From: an uncultured Collinsella sp.
GTDB taxonomy: Bacteria; Actinomycetota; Coriobacteriia; Coriobacteriales; Coriobacteriaceae
Length of the DNA stretch: 35,441 nucleotides
Assembly: GCA_900541475.1 (NCBI GenBank)
Contig: UQJV01000019.1
Span: 1-35,441, forward strand
Reading direction: 5' to 3'
The notes below the pieces were generated by a model. It had not been told where the DNA came from, did no database searches, and saw only the letters and a list, made by a program, of their open reading frames with translations. The position numbers and the translations under genes were made by a program. Shown one piece after another: positions 7,645 through 16,218 of the stretch (position 1 is the stretch's first letter; the number at the start of each line of letters is the position of its first letter).

Positions 7645-8652
7645 CTAGTCGGTGAGTCCGTAGAACTCTTGCGATGGGACGCGGTCGGTGAGAATCTCGA
7701 GCGCCCTATCCAAAGTAACACCGTTGTAGAGCGTTTGCTCCACGGCAAAGGTGAGCGGAATGTCTACGCCCAGTGAACGGGCGAGCTCGCTCACGCTGCG
7801 GGTCGCAACGGCGCCCTCGACCACCATATGCGTGCGTGCCTGGTACTCTTCGAGCGACACGCCATGAGCGAACTCGTAGCCAAAGGTGCGGTTGCGCGAA
7901 TGCTCCGAAGTGCAGGTGGCGATGAGGTCGCCCATGCCGGCGAGTCCCATGCAGGTTATGGCCTGGCCGCCGCGGGCGTGCACCAGGCGGCTGATCTCGG
8001 CCAGGCCGCGCGTCATGATAAGGGCGAGCGTGTTGTCGCCTGCGCCCGAACCGGCGGAGATGCCGCACACGATGGCGATGACATTTTTCATGGCGCCGCA
8101 GACCTCGACACCGGTCATGTCCTGCGACAGGTAGATGCGGAATGCCGTGGACAGGAGCAGGTCCTTAAAGGTCTCCCCTATCTGCGGATCTTCGCTGGCG
8201 ATGACGGCGGCCGAAAGCCCGCCGCGGCAGATCTCCTCGGCATGGTTGGGGCCCGAGAGGGCCGCCACACGCCGCTCGTTGCCGATCTCGCTGGCGATGA
8301 CCTCGCTCATGAGCAGGCCGGACTCGGGCTCAATGCCCTTGGTAAGGCAGAGCACCGGGGTGTCGGCGGCGATGAAGGGCGCTGCCTGATGGCATACGCT
8401 GCGCAGGTGTGTGGAGGGCACGGCAAAGATGATGGCGTCGGCGGCGTCGAGCGCTTGCGCCAGGTCCGTCGTGGCGACGACGTTGCCGGGCAGCTCGTAG
8501 TCCACCAGATACCGGGGATTGCGGTGCTCGGCATTGATGCCGGTGGCCGTTTGCTCGCTATGGGCCCACATGGTCACGCGCTCGGTTCGCGCGGCGGCAA
8601 GGCCGGCGACGGCGGTTCCCCAGGAGCCGGAGCCAATCAGCGCAACATTCAT
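7645..8652 (-). CDS. gpsA: NAD(P)-dependent glycerol-3-phosphate dehydrogenase
   Basis: A 335-residue enzyme reducing dihydroxyacetone phosphate to sn-glycerol-3-phosphate for phospholipid synthesis. The Rossmann loop is GSGSWGTA (7-14). LTKGIE (K105), the SGPNHAEE segment (133-140) and the catalytic lysine in GAMKNVIAI (K189) are all present, and the C-terminal helical dimer domain follows. It is nine bases downstream of plsY, which uses its product, and starts with GTAGGAGAGAGTC before ATG. Confidence 0.96.
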   Translation of the reverse strand: MNVALIGSGSWGTAVAGLAAARTERVTMWAHSEQTATGINAEHRNPRYLVDYELPGNVVATTDLAQALDAADAIIFAVPSTHLRSVCHQAAPFIAADTPVLCLTKGIEPESGLLMSEVIASEIGNERRVAALSGPNHAEEICRGGLSAAVIASEDPQIGETFKDLLLSTAFRIYLSQDMTGVEVCGAMKNVIAIVCGISAGSGAGDNTLALIMTRGLAEISRLVHARGGQAITCMGLAGMGDLIATCTSEHSRNRTFGYEFAHGVSLEEYQARTHMVVEGAVATRSVSELARSLGVDIPLTFAVEQTLYNGVTLDRALEILTDRVPSQEFYGLTD

Positions 8653-8661
8653 GACTCTCTC

Positions 8662-9345
8662 CTACTTATCGTCGGGCTCGGTGACGCGCTTAGTAAACGA
8701 GAGCTTGGACTCCTTACCCGTCATGAGCTTTTTGATGTTCGCACGATGGGCCCACACCACGGTGATGCCGATTAGCGTCATGCAAAACTTAAGTCCCAGG
8801 CTGCTGTACGGAAAGACCGCGCAGGCGGCGATGGGAAGACCGATGGCCGCGGCAAGCGAGCCCACCGACACAAACTTGGTGATGGCGACGGCCACGATAA
8901 ACATGCCCAGCAGCGACAGGCCAATGGGCCAGTACCAGGCGAGGATGACGCCCAGACCAACCGCGATACCCTTGCCGCCATGGAAGTTGAGGTAGGGCGA
9001 GAAGATATGGCCCCACACCGCTGCCAGGCAAATGACGCCGAGCATCCAATCGCCGGGGGCTCCGGGCGCCATGATGCTTACGGGGAAGCCATAGCCCACG
9101 CCCGCGATGAGCGGACGGGCGATAAGGACACAGATGGCGCCCTTAAGGCAGTCGAGCAACAACGTGAGCGCGGCCACCTTAGGGCCGGCCACGCGCAGCG
9201 CATTGGTTGTGCCGATGTTGCCGGAACCCGCCTTGCGAATGTCGGTGTGGTTGAACACGCGGCCCAGGATCAGGCCAAACGGAATCGCTCCGATAAAGAA
9301 CGAGACCACGGCGCAGATGGCGGTCAGCAGAATCGGATTATGCAT
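8662..9345 (-). CDS. plsY: glycerol-3-phosphate acyltransferase PlsY
   Basis: An integral membrane acyltransferase of 227 residues that acylates glycerol-3-phosphate from acyl-phosphate, the first step of phosphatidic acid synthesis. Family motifs are seen: SFFIGAIPFGLILGR, GSGNIGTTNALR, GGKGIAVGLGV, and a late AHRANIKKLMTGKE. Several membrane segments are evident. The start chosen is ATG 9345 (MHNPILL) with AGAAGGA upstream; a longer frame adds a basic, non-membrane stretch inside der. It overlaps the der stop by eight bases. Confidence 0.93.
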   Translation of the reverse strand: MHNPILLTAICAVVSFFIGAIPFGLILGRVFNHTDIRKAGSGNIGTTNALRVAGPKVAALTLLLDCLKGAICVLIARPLIAGVGYGFPVSIMAPGAPGDWMLGVICLAAVWGHIFSPYLNFHGGKGIAVGLGVILAWYWPIGLSLLGMFIVAVAITKFVSVGSLAAAIGLPIAACAVFPYSSLGLKFCMTLIGITVVWAHRANIKKLMTGKESKLSFTKRVTEPDDK

Positions 9346-10672
9346 CCTTTTGTTCCTTCTTCCTAAAGAAGAGTCGAATGGGCGTGCCGGCAAAATCGAA
9401 GGTCGAGCGCATGCGGTTCTCCACGTAGCGCTGGTAGGTGTCGTTGACCAGATCGCTGTGGTTGACGAAGAACGTGAACGTCGGCGGATTGACGCCCGTC
9501 TGAGTCACGTAGTGCATGCGCAGGCGGCGCTTGCCGTCCACCACGGTGTGGCCGAACTCACGTAGGTCGGTGAGGAACGTGTTGAGGCGCGAGGTGCTGA
9601 TCTTTTGCGAACGCGTCTTCTCGGCTGCGTCGACCATCGCCCAGATCTTCTCGACGCTGCGGCCAGTGAGGGCAGAGATGCGCAGGTACTGGGCCCAGGG
9701 AGCCATGACGCCCAGACGGCGGTCGATGGTCTCCATGCAGGCCTCGCGCTTGCGGTCGTCGTCGAGCAGGTCCCACTTGTTGAGCAGCACAACGATGGCA
9801 CAGCCGCGCTCGATGGCAAGACCCATGACCTTCTGGTCCTGTTCGGTAACGCCCACGGAGGCGTCGACGACGAGCAGCGCCACGTCGGCGCGGTCGATGG
9901 CGCGCAGGCCGCGGACCATCGAGTAGTACTCGATATTCTCGTACACGGTGCTCTTCTTGCGGATGCCCGCGGTGTCGACCATGCGGTAGTGCTTGCCGTT
10001 GCGCTCCACGACGGTGTCGATGGCGTCGCGCGTCGTGCCGGCAATGTTGGACACGATAGAGCGGTCGGCGCCTAGGATGCGGTTGAACAGCGAGGACTTG
10101 CCGGCGTTGGGGCGGCCGATGATGGCCACGTTCAGCGCATCGGGGAACTCGTCGGCGACCTCGTCCTCTTCCTCCGGAAGCAGGGTCACGATATCGTCGA
10201 GCAGGTCGCCCGTGCCATGACCATGCAGGGCCGAGAGCGGCGTGGGCTCACCGATGCCGAGCGAATAGAACTCCCAGATGCTGTCGTTCTCGCGATCGGG
10301 GTTGTCGAGCTTGTTCACCAGCAGAAAGACCGGCTTGTCGCAGCGCTTGAGCATGCGAGCGACCGACTCGTCCTCCTCGGTGACGCCGGTGCGGCCATCG
10401 ACCACAAACAGGATGACGGCGGCTTCCTCGGCGGCGGCGAGCGCCTGGTCGCGGATGGACGTGGCAAAGACGTCGTCGCTCTTGAGCGGCTCGATACCGC
10501 CCGTGTCGACGATGGTGAACTCGCGGCCGTTCCAATCGGCCGTGTGATATGAGCGATCGCGCGTGACGCCGCGAGACTCGTGGACGATGGCGTCCGAGGT
10601 CTGGGCCAGGCGGTTAACGAGCGTGGACTTGCCCACGTTGGGGCGTCCGACGACGGCGACGATAGGTTTCAT
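9338..10672 (-). CDS. der: ribosome-assembly GTPase Der (EngA)
   Basis: A 444-residue tandem-GTPase protein needed for maturation of the 50S ribosomal subunit. The first G domain has GRPNVGKST (9-17), DTGGIE and NKLDN. The second has GRPNAGKSS (near 178), DTAGIRKK and NKWDLL. A C-terminal KH-like domain ends with FDFAGTPIRLFFRKKE. The start is ATG 10672 with GGAGAG upstream; the open frame extends 57 codons further, but that part is non-coding or overlaps the upstream gene. It lies ten bases after the DUF512 radical SAM gene. Confidence 0.96.
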   Translation of the reverse strand: MKPIVAVVGRPNVGKSTLVNRLAQTSDAIVHESRGVTRDRSYHTADWNGREFTIVDTGGIEPLKSDDVFATSIRDQALAAAEEAAVILFVVDGRTGVTEEDESVARMLKRCDKPVFLLVNKLDNPDRENDSIWEFYSLGIGEPTPLSALHGHGTGDLLDDIVTLLPEEEDEVADEFPDALNVAIIGRPNAGKSSLFNRILGADRSIVSNIAGTTRDAIDTVVERNGKHYRMVDTAGIRKKSTVYENIEYYSMVRGLRAIDRADVALLVVDASVGVTEQDQKVMGLAIERGCAIVVLLNKWDLLDDDRKREACMETIDRRLGVMAPWAQYLRISALTGRSVEKIWAMVDAAEKTRSQKISTSRLNTFLTDLREFGHTVVDGKRRLRMHYVTQTGVNPPTFTFFVNHSDLVNDTYQRYVENRMRSTFDFAGTPIRLFFRKKEQKDA

Positions 10673-10682
10673 CTGCTCTCCT

Positions 10683-12125
10683 TTAATGGGTAGGGTCAGC
10701 GGAATTAGTAGAGTCGGCAGGCACAATGCCAAGGATGTGCTCCAGGGTATCGAGCAGCTCATGCGGCATGGTTGACACCACATGAACCTCGGCGCCGCGA
10801 CTGGTAAGGCTTGCGAGTAAATCGTCACGATGATACTCGTCAAGCGTCATGCCGTCAGCGTTGAACATGAGCTTAGGCACAAAGAGCATAACCCCCGACA
10901 GATCTTGGGGCAGCTGCTCCAAGATGTCACACGCGACGATGAGGCCGGTCACGTCCACGTTGCCGCCAAAGTAGCGGTTCTTGATGGCCGTGACAGTGCC
11001 GGCGAGTCCCTGGGGCGACTCCACAAAGCGGGCCACCGTGTCGCGTGCGCTGGCGCCCGAGAGGCACAGCAGGTGCTGGCTGCGGGCGGCGATGGCCTCG
11101 CGGACGCGGGCCAGACGCTCGGTATCGGCGGCAAGCACGTCGTCGGTCTCGTCTAGATACGAGCGGATCATGCCGATGCCGTCGTAGTACTGCGGGTAAC
11201 CGTCGTAAAAGTCCGCCTCGGGAGGATCGATGCCGGCGTCCAGATAGAACTCGTCGCTCATCTGGAAGGTGTGGCGGCCAAAGCGCTCGAAGGCACGGTC
11301 CTGGTAGGGACGGATCATGGCAATGGTCTCGCGCGCCAGCTCGGGCTTGTCGCTGTAGGACCAGCTAAAACGGTTCTGATGCTTGGTAAAGCCGAGCGGC
11401 ACGATGCCCAGGCTTGTGATTTGCTCGTGCTCCTCGCAAAAGCGCAGGGTCTTTTCCAGCTCCTCGCCGTCGTTCATGCCGGGGCACAGCACAATCTGCG
11501 CGTGAATCTCGATGCCGGCGGCCATGATGGTCTCGAGTACGTCCATGCCTCGCTGAGCGTTACGGCCCATCATACGACGGCGGACGTCGGGGCTCACAGC
11601 GTGGACCGACACGTTCATGGGACTCATGTTGCGCTGGATGACGTTTTGCACGTCCTCGTCGGTGAGGTTCGTAAGCGTGACAAAGTTGCCTTGCAAAAAG
11701 CTTAGGCGATAGTCGTCGTCGCGAATATAGAGCGTGGAGCGGCCGCCCTTGGGGAGCATGGTCATAAAGCAGAACACGCAGGCGTTGACGCAGGTACGCA
11801 TGCCGTCGAAGATGGGGCCATCGAACTCCAAACCCCAATCCTCGCCGGGAAAGCGGTCGAGCTCGACGGGGGTGACGGTGCCGTCGCGCGGGTCGAAAAC
11901 CTCGAGCTCGACGGTATCATCGTCGGCCTCCCAGAGCCACACAATCATGTCGGTAAGCTGCTCACCGTTGACCGTGAGCACGCGCATGCCCGGCTCGATA
12001 CCCACATCCCACGCGGGCGATTCGGGACGCACGTTCTTGACGAGCGCGCCCTCACCCGGCTCGGGGTCGCGGCTGCGCCCGTAATCGGCCACCTCGGCGG
12101 CGTATGCGGGTACGGTCTGGTCCAT
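10683..12125 (-). CDS. DUF512 radical SAM protein with N-terminal PDZ-like domain
   Basis: A 480-residue protein. A PDZ-like segment (about 28-65, SPAWDVGIEPGMRVLTVNG) is followed by the iron-sulfur cysteine cluster CVNACVFCF (C112, C116, C119), a radical SAM-like barrel, and the DUF512 C-terminal domain with FVESPQGL, GLIVACDIL and MLFVPKLMFN. The family is conserved next to der in Actinobacteria and Firmicutes, as here. Its reaction is unknown. The start is ATG 12125, directly after the ispH stop; the longer open frame upstream is antisense-like Arg/His-rich sequence inside ispH. Confidence 0.88.
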   Translation of the reverse strand: MDQTVPAYAAEVADYGRSRDPEPGEGALVKNVRPESPAWDVGIEPGMRVLTVNGEQLTDMIVWLWEADDDTVELEVFDPRDGTVTPVELDRFPGEDWGLEFDGPIFDGMRTCVNACVFCFMTMLPKGGRSTLYIRDDDYRLSFLQGNFVTLTNLTDEDVQNVIQRNMSPMNVSVHAVSPDVRRRMMGRNAQRGMDVLETIMAAGIEIHAQIVLCPGMNDGEELEKTLRFCEEHEQITSLGIVPLGFTKHQNRFSWSYSDKPELARETIAMIRPYQDRAFERFGRHTFQMSDEFYLDAGIDPPEADFYDGYPQYYDGIGMIRSYLDETDDVLAADTERLARVREAIAARSQHLLCLSGASARDTVARFVESPQGLAGTVTAIKNRYFGGNVDVTGLIVACDILEQLPQDLSGVMLFVPKLMFNADGMTLDEYHRDDLLASLTSRGAEVHVVSTMPHELLDTLEHILGIVPADSTNSADPTH

Positions 12126-12127
12126 GG

Positions 12128-13027
12128 TTAGCGGCAAAGCTCCTTGATGCGCGTGACGGCGCGTTCGATGTGTTCTTGCGGGGTGGAGGCTCCGGCGGTG
12201 ATGCCGATGTGGTGAGCGTCGGCAAACCACGCGGCCTGGAGCTCGGAAGCTTCCTCGATGTGATGCGTGCGCTCGCAGGCGTCTGCGCAAATCTGCGCCA
12301 GGCGGCGGGTGTTGCCCGAGTTCTTGCCGCCCACGATGACCATGCAGTCGCAGCGGTTGGCAAGTGTGGCTGCTGCCTGTTGACGCTCACTCGTGGCGGC
12401 GCAGATGGTGTTGATCACGCGCAGCTCCTGCACGCGCGGGGTGATAGCAGCCACGACCTCGGCGAGGTTCTGCGCAGTCTGGGTGGTTTGCACGACGAGG
12501 CCTACCTTGCCCTTGAGCGACAAGGCGGTGGCGTCGGCGGCACAGCTCACGACCTGTGCATCATTGCCGGCGTGGCCCAAGATGCCCTCAACCTCGGGAT
12601 GGCCCGGCTCGCCTACGACTACCACGCGGTAGCCCTCGCGTACCAGGCGCTCGGCGGCCACATGGACCTTCTTCACGTAGGGACAGGTGGCGTCGACCAC
12701 GGTAAGGCCGCGCTCGCGGGCAGCATCGATCACTTGCGGCACCACGCCGTGGGCGCGGATGATCACGGTACCGGTTGCGGCGCTATCCAGGTTCTCAGCC
12801 AGGCTAACGCCTGCCTCAGCGAGCTCGCGCACCACGATAGGGTTATGGATGAGCGGACCCAAGGTATGGACCTGATTGCACTCCCCTGCCTGCGGTGCAG
12901 CGGCCAGCGCCATATCGAGTGCACGCTGTACGCCGTAGCAAGTGCCGGCGTGGGCGGCGATCTCGATGGTAGGCGCGGTTGCGTGGTCGGACGCAGTCGC
13001 GGCGGTGTTCGTCACGTTCTCGCTCAT
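12128..13027 (-). CDS. ispH: 4-hydroxy-3-methylbut-2-enyl diphosphate reductase
   Basis: A 299-residue iron-sulfur enzyme of the last step of the MEP isoprenoid pathway, making IPP and DMAPP. Three cluster cysteines are placed as in the family: C30 in AGTCYGV, C115 in DATCPYVKK and C209 in NTICAATSERQ. GEPGHPEVEG (139-148), RAHGV (91-95) and SGNTRRL are also present. The first 18 residues are a Thr/Ala-rich extension. ATG 13027 is used because the upstream codons overlap plsC. The gene overlaps nothing downstream: the next ATG comes two bases later. Confidence 0.95.
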   Translation of the reverse strand: MSENVTNTAATASDHATAPTIEIAAHAGTCYGVQRALDMALAAAPQAGECNQVHTLGPLIHNPIVVRELAEAGVSLAENLDSAATGTVIIRAHGVVPQVIDAARERGLTVVDATCPYVKKVHVAAERLVREGYRVVVVGEPGHPEVEGILGHAGNDAQVVSCAADATALSLKGKVGLVVQTTQTAQNLAEVVAAITPRVQELRVINTICAATSERQQAAATLANRCDCMVIVGGKNSGNTRRLAQICADACERTHHIEEASELQAAWFADAHHIGITAGASTPQEHIERAVTRIKELCR

Positions 13028-13029
13028 GG

Positions 13030-13758
13030 CTAGAACCTGCCCGGATGCTCGGCGCACAGCTCGTCACGCATGGCGTATACGCGGCTCATGGCCTCGGACT
13101 CAAACCAGGTCAGGCGCTCCGTACGCTTAAGCCCGGCCGGCGCGTCCGAAAGCGCGACGGCCTTGCCGGCACGAATCCAGCACTTCTTGGGACGCATGAG
13201 CTTTTTGCCCGCGGGCGTGATGTCGGACCAGCCGCAAATGGCGAGCGGGTTGACGGGCGCCTTGCCCATCTGGGCGATGAGCGCAAAACCGCCGTGGACC
13301 TCGGGCTTGATCTCGCGCGAGCGGATGCGCGTGCCCTCGGGGAAGATCAGGACGTCCTCGCCGCGCTGCAGCGCATGCTGGGCGGCGCGCAGGCACTTCA
13401 TGTCGGCGGTGCCGCGCTCCACGGGAATGCCGCCCACGCGGCTAAAGGCCCAGCGTACGATCTTGCTCTTGGCGAACTCGGACTTAAAGATGGGGCGAAT
13501 GCGGCGGCCGCCAAAGAACAGCGCCGTCTCCACGGCCAAGAGCTCAGCCATCGAGGTGTGGTTGCAGATGACCACGCTGCCGCGGCCGTCCTGGCGCTCA
13601 AACAGCAGGTCAGCGTCCTCGACCTTCCAGCGCCACATGAGCTTGGAGAAGGCCCAAAGGATGGCCATGACTACGACGACGGTGCCGCGAATGAGCGCTG
13701 GGAACTCTGCGTAGGGGGCGTTGTAATAGTCCTCGGGCGTCTGCTTAAACAGGCGCAT
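13030..13758 (-). CDS. plsC: 1-acyl-sn-glycerol-3-phosphate acyltransferase family (PlsC-like)
   Basis: A 242-residue acyltransferase with an N-terminal membrane anchor (about 21-41). Motif I reads NHTSMAE (66-72), so the usual HxxxxD catalytic dyad is HxxxxE here. Motif II-like GGIPVERG (109-116) and motif III FPEGTR (139-144) are present. It would acylate lysophosphatidic acid to phosphatidic acid, matching plsY and gpsA in the same block. The Asp-to-Glu change needs attention because most family members keep Asp. It starts three bases after cmk. Confidence 0.9.
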   Translation of the reverse strand: MRLFKQTPEDYYNAPYAEFPALIRGTVVVVMAILWAFSKLMWRWKVEDADLLFERQDGRGSVVICNHTSMAELLAVETALFFGGRRIRPIFKSEFAKSKIVRWAFSRVGGIPVERGTADMKCLRAAQHALQRGEDVLIFPEGTRIRSREIKPEVHGGFALIAQMGKAPVNPLAICGWSDITPAGKKLMRPKKCWIRAGKAVALSDAPAGLKRTERLTWFESEAMSRVYAMRDELCAEHPGRF

Positions 13759-13761
13759 GGG

Positions 13762-14448
13762 CTACCTCCTTTGGTTGATGAGGTCCTCGATAATGCGGAC
13801 GACCTCGTCGATGGTATGGGCGGTGGAGTCGACGTGCACGGCGTCCTCGGCGGGCACGAGCGGGGCGACCTCGCGGCTGCTGTCAAGCTTGTCGCGCTGC
13901 TTAAGGGCGTCGAGAGTCTCGTCGACCTCGGCCTCGAGCTGCTCGGCAGTAAGCGGCTGGGCGTCGTTTTGGTGACGCTGCAGCACGCGGCGGCGGGCGC
14001 GCTCGCGCGGGTCGGCGGTCAGGAAGACCTTGACCTGCGCGTTGGGGAACACGACGGTTCCGATGTCGCGACCCTCGGCCACGATATCGCGGTCCTCGGC
14101 GGCGCGGCGCTGGTGAATGAGCATGGTGGCGCGCACGCCCGGGTAGGCCGAGACCTTGGACACGTTGGCGTCGACCTGCGGGGTACGAATGGCGGCCGAA
14201 GCGTCCTGGCCGTCAATGGTCAGGCGCGTATCCTCGCCGGTGCCGTTGGTAAAGCGAATCTCGATCTGCTCGGCGAGGGCGTCGATGGCCGTCTCGTCGT
14301 TCAGATCGATGCCGCGGTCGAGCGCGGCGAAGGTGACGGCGCGATACATGGCGCCCGTGTCGAGCTTGTTAAAGCCCAGCTGGCGGGCGATCTCCTTGGC
14401 GATGGTGGATTTGCCGGAACCGGCGGGGCCGTCGATGGCAACGATCAT
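13762..14448 (-). CDS. cmk: cytidylate kinase
   Basis: A 228-residue P-loop kinase phosphorylating CMP and dCMP. The Walker A motif is GPAGSGKST (7-15). Substrate motifs LDTGAMYRAVT, AEGRDIGTVVFP and the LID-like DPRERARRR segment are all present. The start ATG 14448 has a GAAAGGAAG ribosome site. It follows rluB by 66 bases and precedes plsC by three; cmk next to ispH, der and plsC is common in Gram-positive lineages. Confidence 0.96.
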   Translation of the reverse strand: MIVAIDGPAGSGKSTIAKEIARQLGFNKLDTGAMYRAVTFAALDRGIDLNDETAIDALAEQIEIRFTNGTGEDTRLTIDGQDASAAIRTPQVDANVSKVSAYPGVRATMLIHQRRAAEDRDIVAEGRDIGTVVFPNAQVKVFLTADPRERARRRVLQRHQNDAQPLTAEQLEAEVDETLDALKQRDKLDSSREVAPLVPAEDAVHVDSTAHTIDEVVRIIEDLINQRR

Positions 14449-14514
14449 GCAATGCTTCCTTTCGATGGTTGACGTGCTGGTATGGTTCGCGGGGGCAGGG
14501 GCGCGGCGGGTTGC

Positions 14515-15492
14515 CTAGCCTGTGTAGCGCTCGCGGTAGGTGTTGCGCTTGGGTGCGGAGCCGTGGCTGCCGTGGTGACGCGTGCGGCTGGCGGGCGTGT
14601 CTTGGGGCTTGCCGCCGTTGCGCTTGGCGCTCGCCTGCTTGGGCGGGATGCCGCCGGCCTTGAGGACCTGTACCTCGCGGTCGGTGAGCTCGCGCCACGA
14701 GCCCTTGGCCACGTCCTTGAGCTCCAGGCCGGCAAAGTTGCAGCGATGCAGGCGGATTACCGGATGGTGAATCTTGCTCAGCATGCGCTTGACCTGGTTT
14801 TTGCGCCCCTCGCGGATGATGACCTCCACGGCGGTGGTGCCGGGCTTGACGCCTTGCGGAGCCACGGCCTCTGCCTCGCGCGCGTTGATGACGCGGCAGA
14901 TCGCCGGCTGGCACAGGCCGTCGTCGAGTTCGATGCCGCGGCGGAGTGGTTCTAAGTCGCGATCGGTCAGGTGGCCGTCCACGAGCGCCTGGTAGGTCTT
15001 ATAGACATGCTTGCTGGGGTGCAGCAGATCCTGCGACAGGTCGCCATCGGTGGTAAAGAGCAAAAGGCCTGTGGTGTCTCGGTCCAGGCGGCCCACCGGG
15101 AATAGTCCCGGAAAGCGGTCGCGGGGGACCAGGTCGGCCACGCAAGGGCGCTCCTGCGGGTCGCTCATGGTGGTGAGGTAGCCGGTCGGCTTGTAGAGCA
15201 TCAAGTACACGGCGCCCTGGTTGAGCTTGACGGGCATGCCGTCGACCTCGATATGGTCGCGGTCGACGTCGACCTTGGTGCCCAGTTCGGTCGCGACCTG
15301 GCCGTTGACGGTCACGCGGCCGGCAGTCATCAGGTCTTCCGACCCGCGGCGGCTCGCCACGCCCGCGCGCGCCAAAAAGCGCTGCAGGCGCATGGTGTGC
15401 GGATAGACGGGCTGGGCGTCGGACTCGTGCGTATCCGCGTTGGGTACCGCAGCGCCGGCGCGCGTCTCCCCTACTTCGTTAATCCTCGTCAT
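14515..15492 (-). CDS. rluB: rRNA pseudouridine synthase (RluB/RsuA family)
   Basis: A 325-residue enzyme. An unusual N-terminal extension (1-33) precedes the S4 RNA-binding domain (about 34-80, MRLQRFLARAGVASRRG). The catalytic domain carries the active Asp in VGRLDRDTTGLLL (D137) and ends in the conserved RKNQVKRML segment. A basic Lys/Arg/His-rich tail follows. ATG 15492 has a strong GGAGG at six bases and lies inside the scpB end (14-base overlap); ATG 15393 at the S4 domain is an alternative. It modifies a uridine of 23S or 16S rRNA; the exact site is not predictable here. Confidence 0.92.
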   Translation of the reverse strand: MTRINEVGETRAGAAVPNADTHESDAQPVYPHTMRLQRFLARAGVASRRGSEDLMTAGRVTVNGQVATELGTKVDVDRDHIEVDGMPVKLNQGAVYLMLYKPTGYLTTMSDPQERPCVADLVPRDRFPGLFPVGRLDRDTTGLLLFTTDGDLSQDLLHPSKHVYKTYQALVDGHLTDRDLEPLRRGIELDDGLCQPAICRVINAREAEAVAPQGVKPGTTAVEVIIREGRKNQVKRMLSKIHHPVIRLHRCNFAGLELKDVAKGSWRELTDREVQVLKAGGIPPKQASAKRNGGKPQDTPASRTRHHGSHGSAPKRNTYRERYTG

Positions 15493-16207
15493 GCAAATCC
15501 TCCGAGGTCTCGTCGACGACCAGGGTCTCCAAGTCCTCGATTGCCTCAACATCGTCAACATCGGTATCGAGCAGTTCGCGCTCCTCGTCCAGGTCCTCGG
15601 CCTGCTCCTCGAGCGTGGACTGAATGCTGCGGCCGCTCAGGCGTTCGCGGATAAACTGACGCGACTGCTCGTCGGGGGCAAACTGCTCCAGGTCGGGCAG
15701 GTCGCGGGTGGAGCGCAGACCGAACTTTTCCAAGAAGGCGTTGGTCGTGCCGTAGATGATGGCCTGACTGCGCTGGGGGTCGCGTCCGAGCTCGCGCACC
15801 AGACCTTTGTCCACGAGCGACGCGATGACGCCGTCAGAATTGACGCCGCGGATGCCTTTGACCACCTCGCGCGTCACGGGCTGGTGGTATGCGATGACGG
15901 CCAGTGTTTCGAGCGCCGCCTGCGACAGCTTTTGCGTGTCCCAGCTCAGCACATAGGCCTCGACCACGTCGTGGTAGGCGGGATGCGTAAACAGGCGCCA
16001 GCCGCCGGCGACCTCGCGCAGCTGAAAGCCACGGTTGGCCTCCTCGTATTCAACCTTGAGCTCGGCGAGCAGCGATGCGCACTCGCCGGGGGCGATATCC
16101 AGCGCACCTGCCAGCGCGGGCGCGCTCACCGGGTCGCTCGACACCAGCAGCAGCGCCTCGAGGGCGCCTTTGAGGCTGTTTGCCTCCAGCGTGGAAAGGG
16201 TTGACAT
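15479..16207 (-). CDS. scpB: segregation and condensation protein B
   Basis: A 242-residue kleisin-associated winged-helix protein that works with ScpA and SMC in chromosome condensation. Typical segments are ALEALLLVSSDPVSAPALA, GFQLREVAGGWRLFTHP, LSQAALETLAVIAYHQPVTR and GRDPQRSQAIIYGTTNAFL. The last 45 residues are very acidic. It starts with AGGAGCTGCAACC before ATG, 11 bases after scpA. Confidence 0.95.
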   Translation of the reverse strand: MSTLSTLEANSLKGALEALLLVSSDPVSAPALAGALDIAPGECASLLAELKVEYEEANRGFQLREVAGGWRLFTHPAYHDVVEAYVLSWDTQKLSQAALETLAVIAYHQPVTREVVKGIRGVNSDGVIASLVDKGLVRELGRDPQRSQAIIYGTTNAFLEKFGLRSTRDLPDLEQFAPDEQSRQFIRERLSGRSIQSTLEEQAEDLDEERELLDTDVDDVEAIEDLETLVVDETSEDLHDED

Positions 16208-16218
16208 GGTTGCAGCTC

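Noticed and set aside
12979..14472. 497-codon plus-strand open frame
   Set aside because: It is antisense to ispH, plsC and cmk, Gly/Ala/His/Arg-rich and without a family pattern; high G+C makes such frames common.
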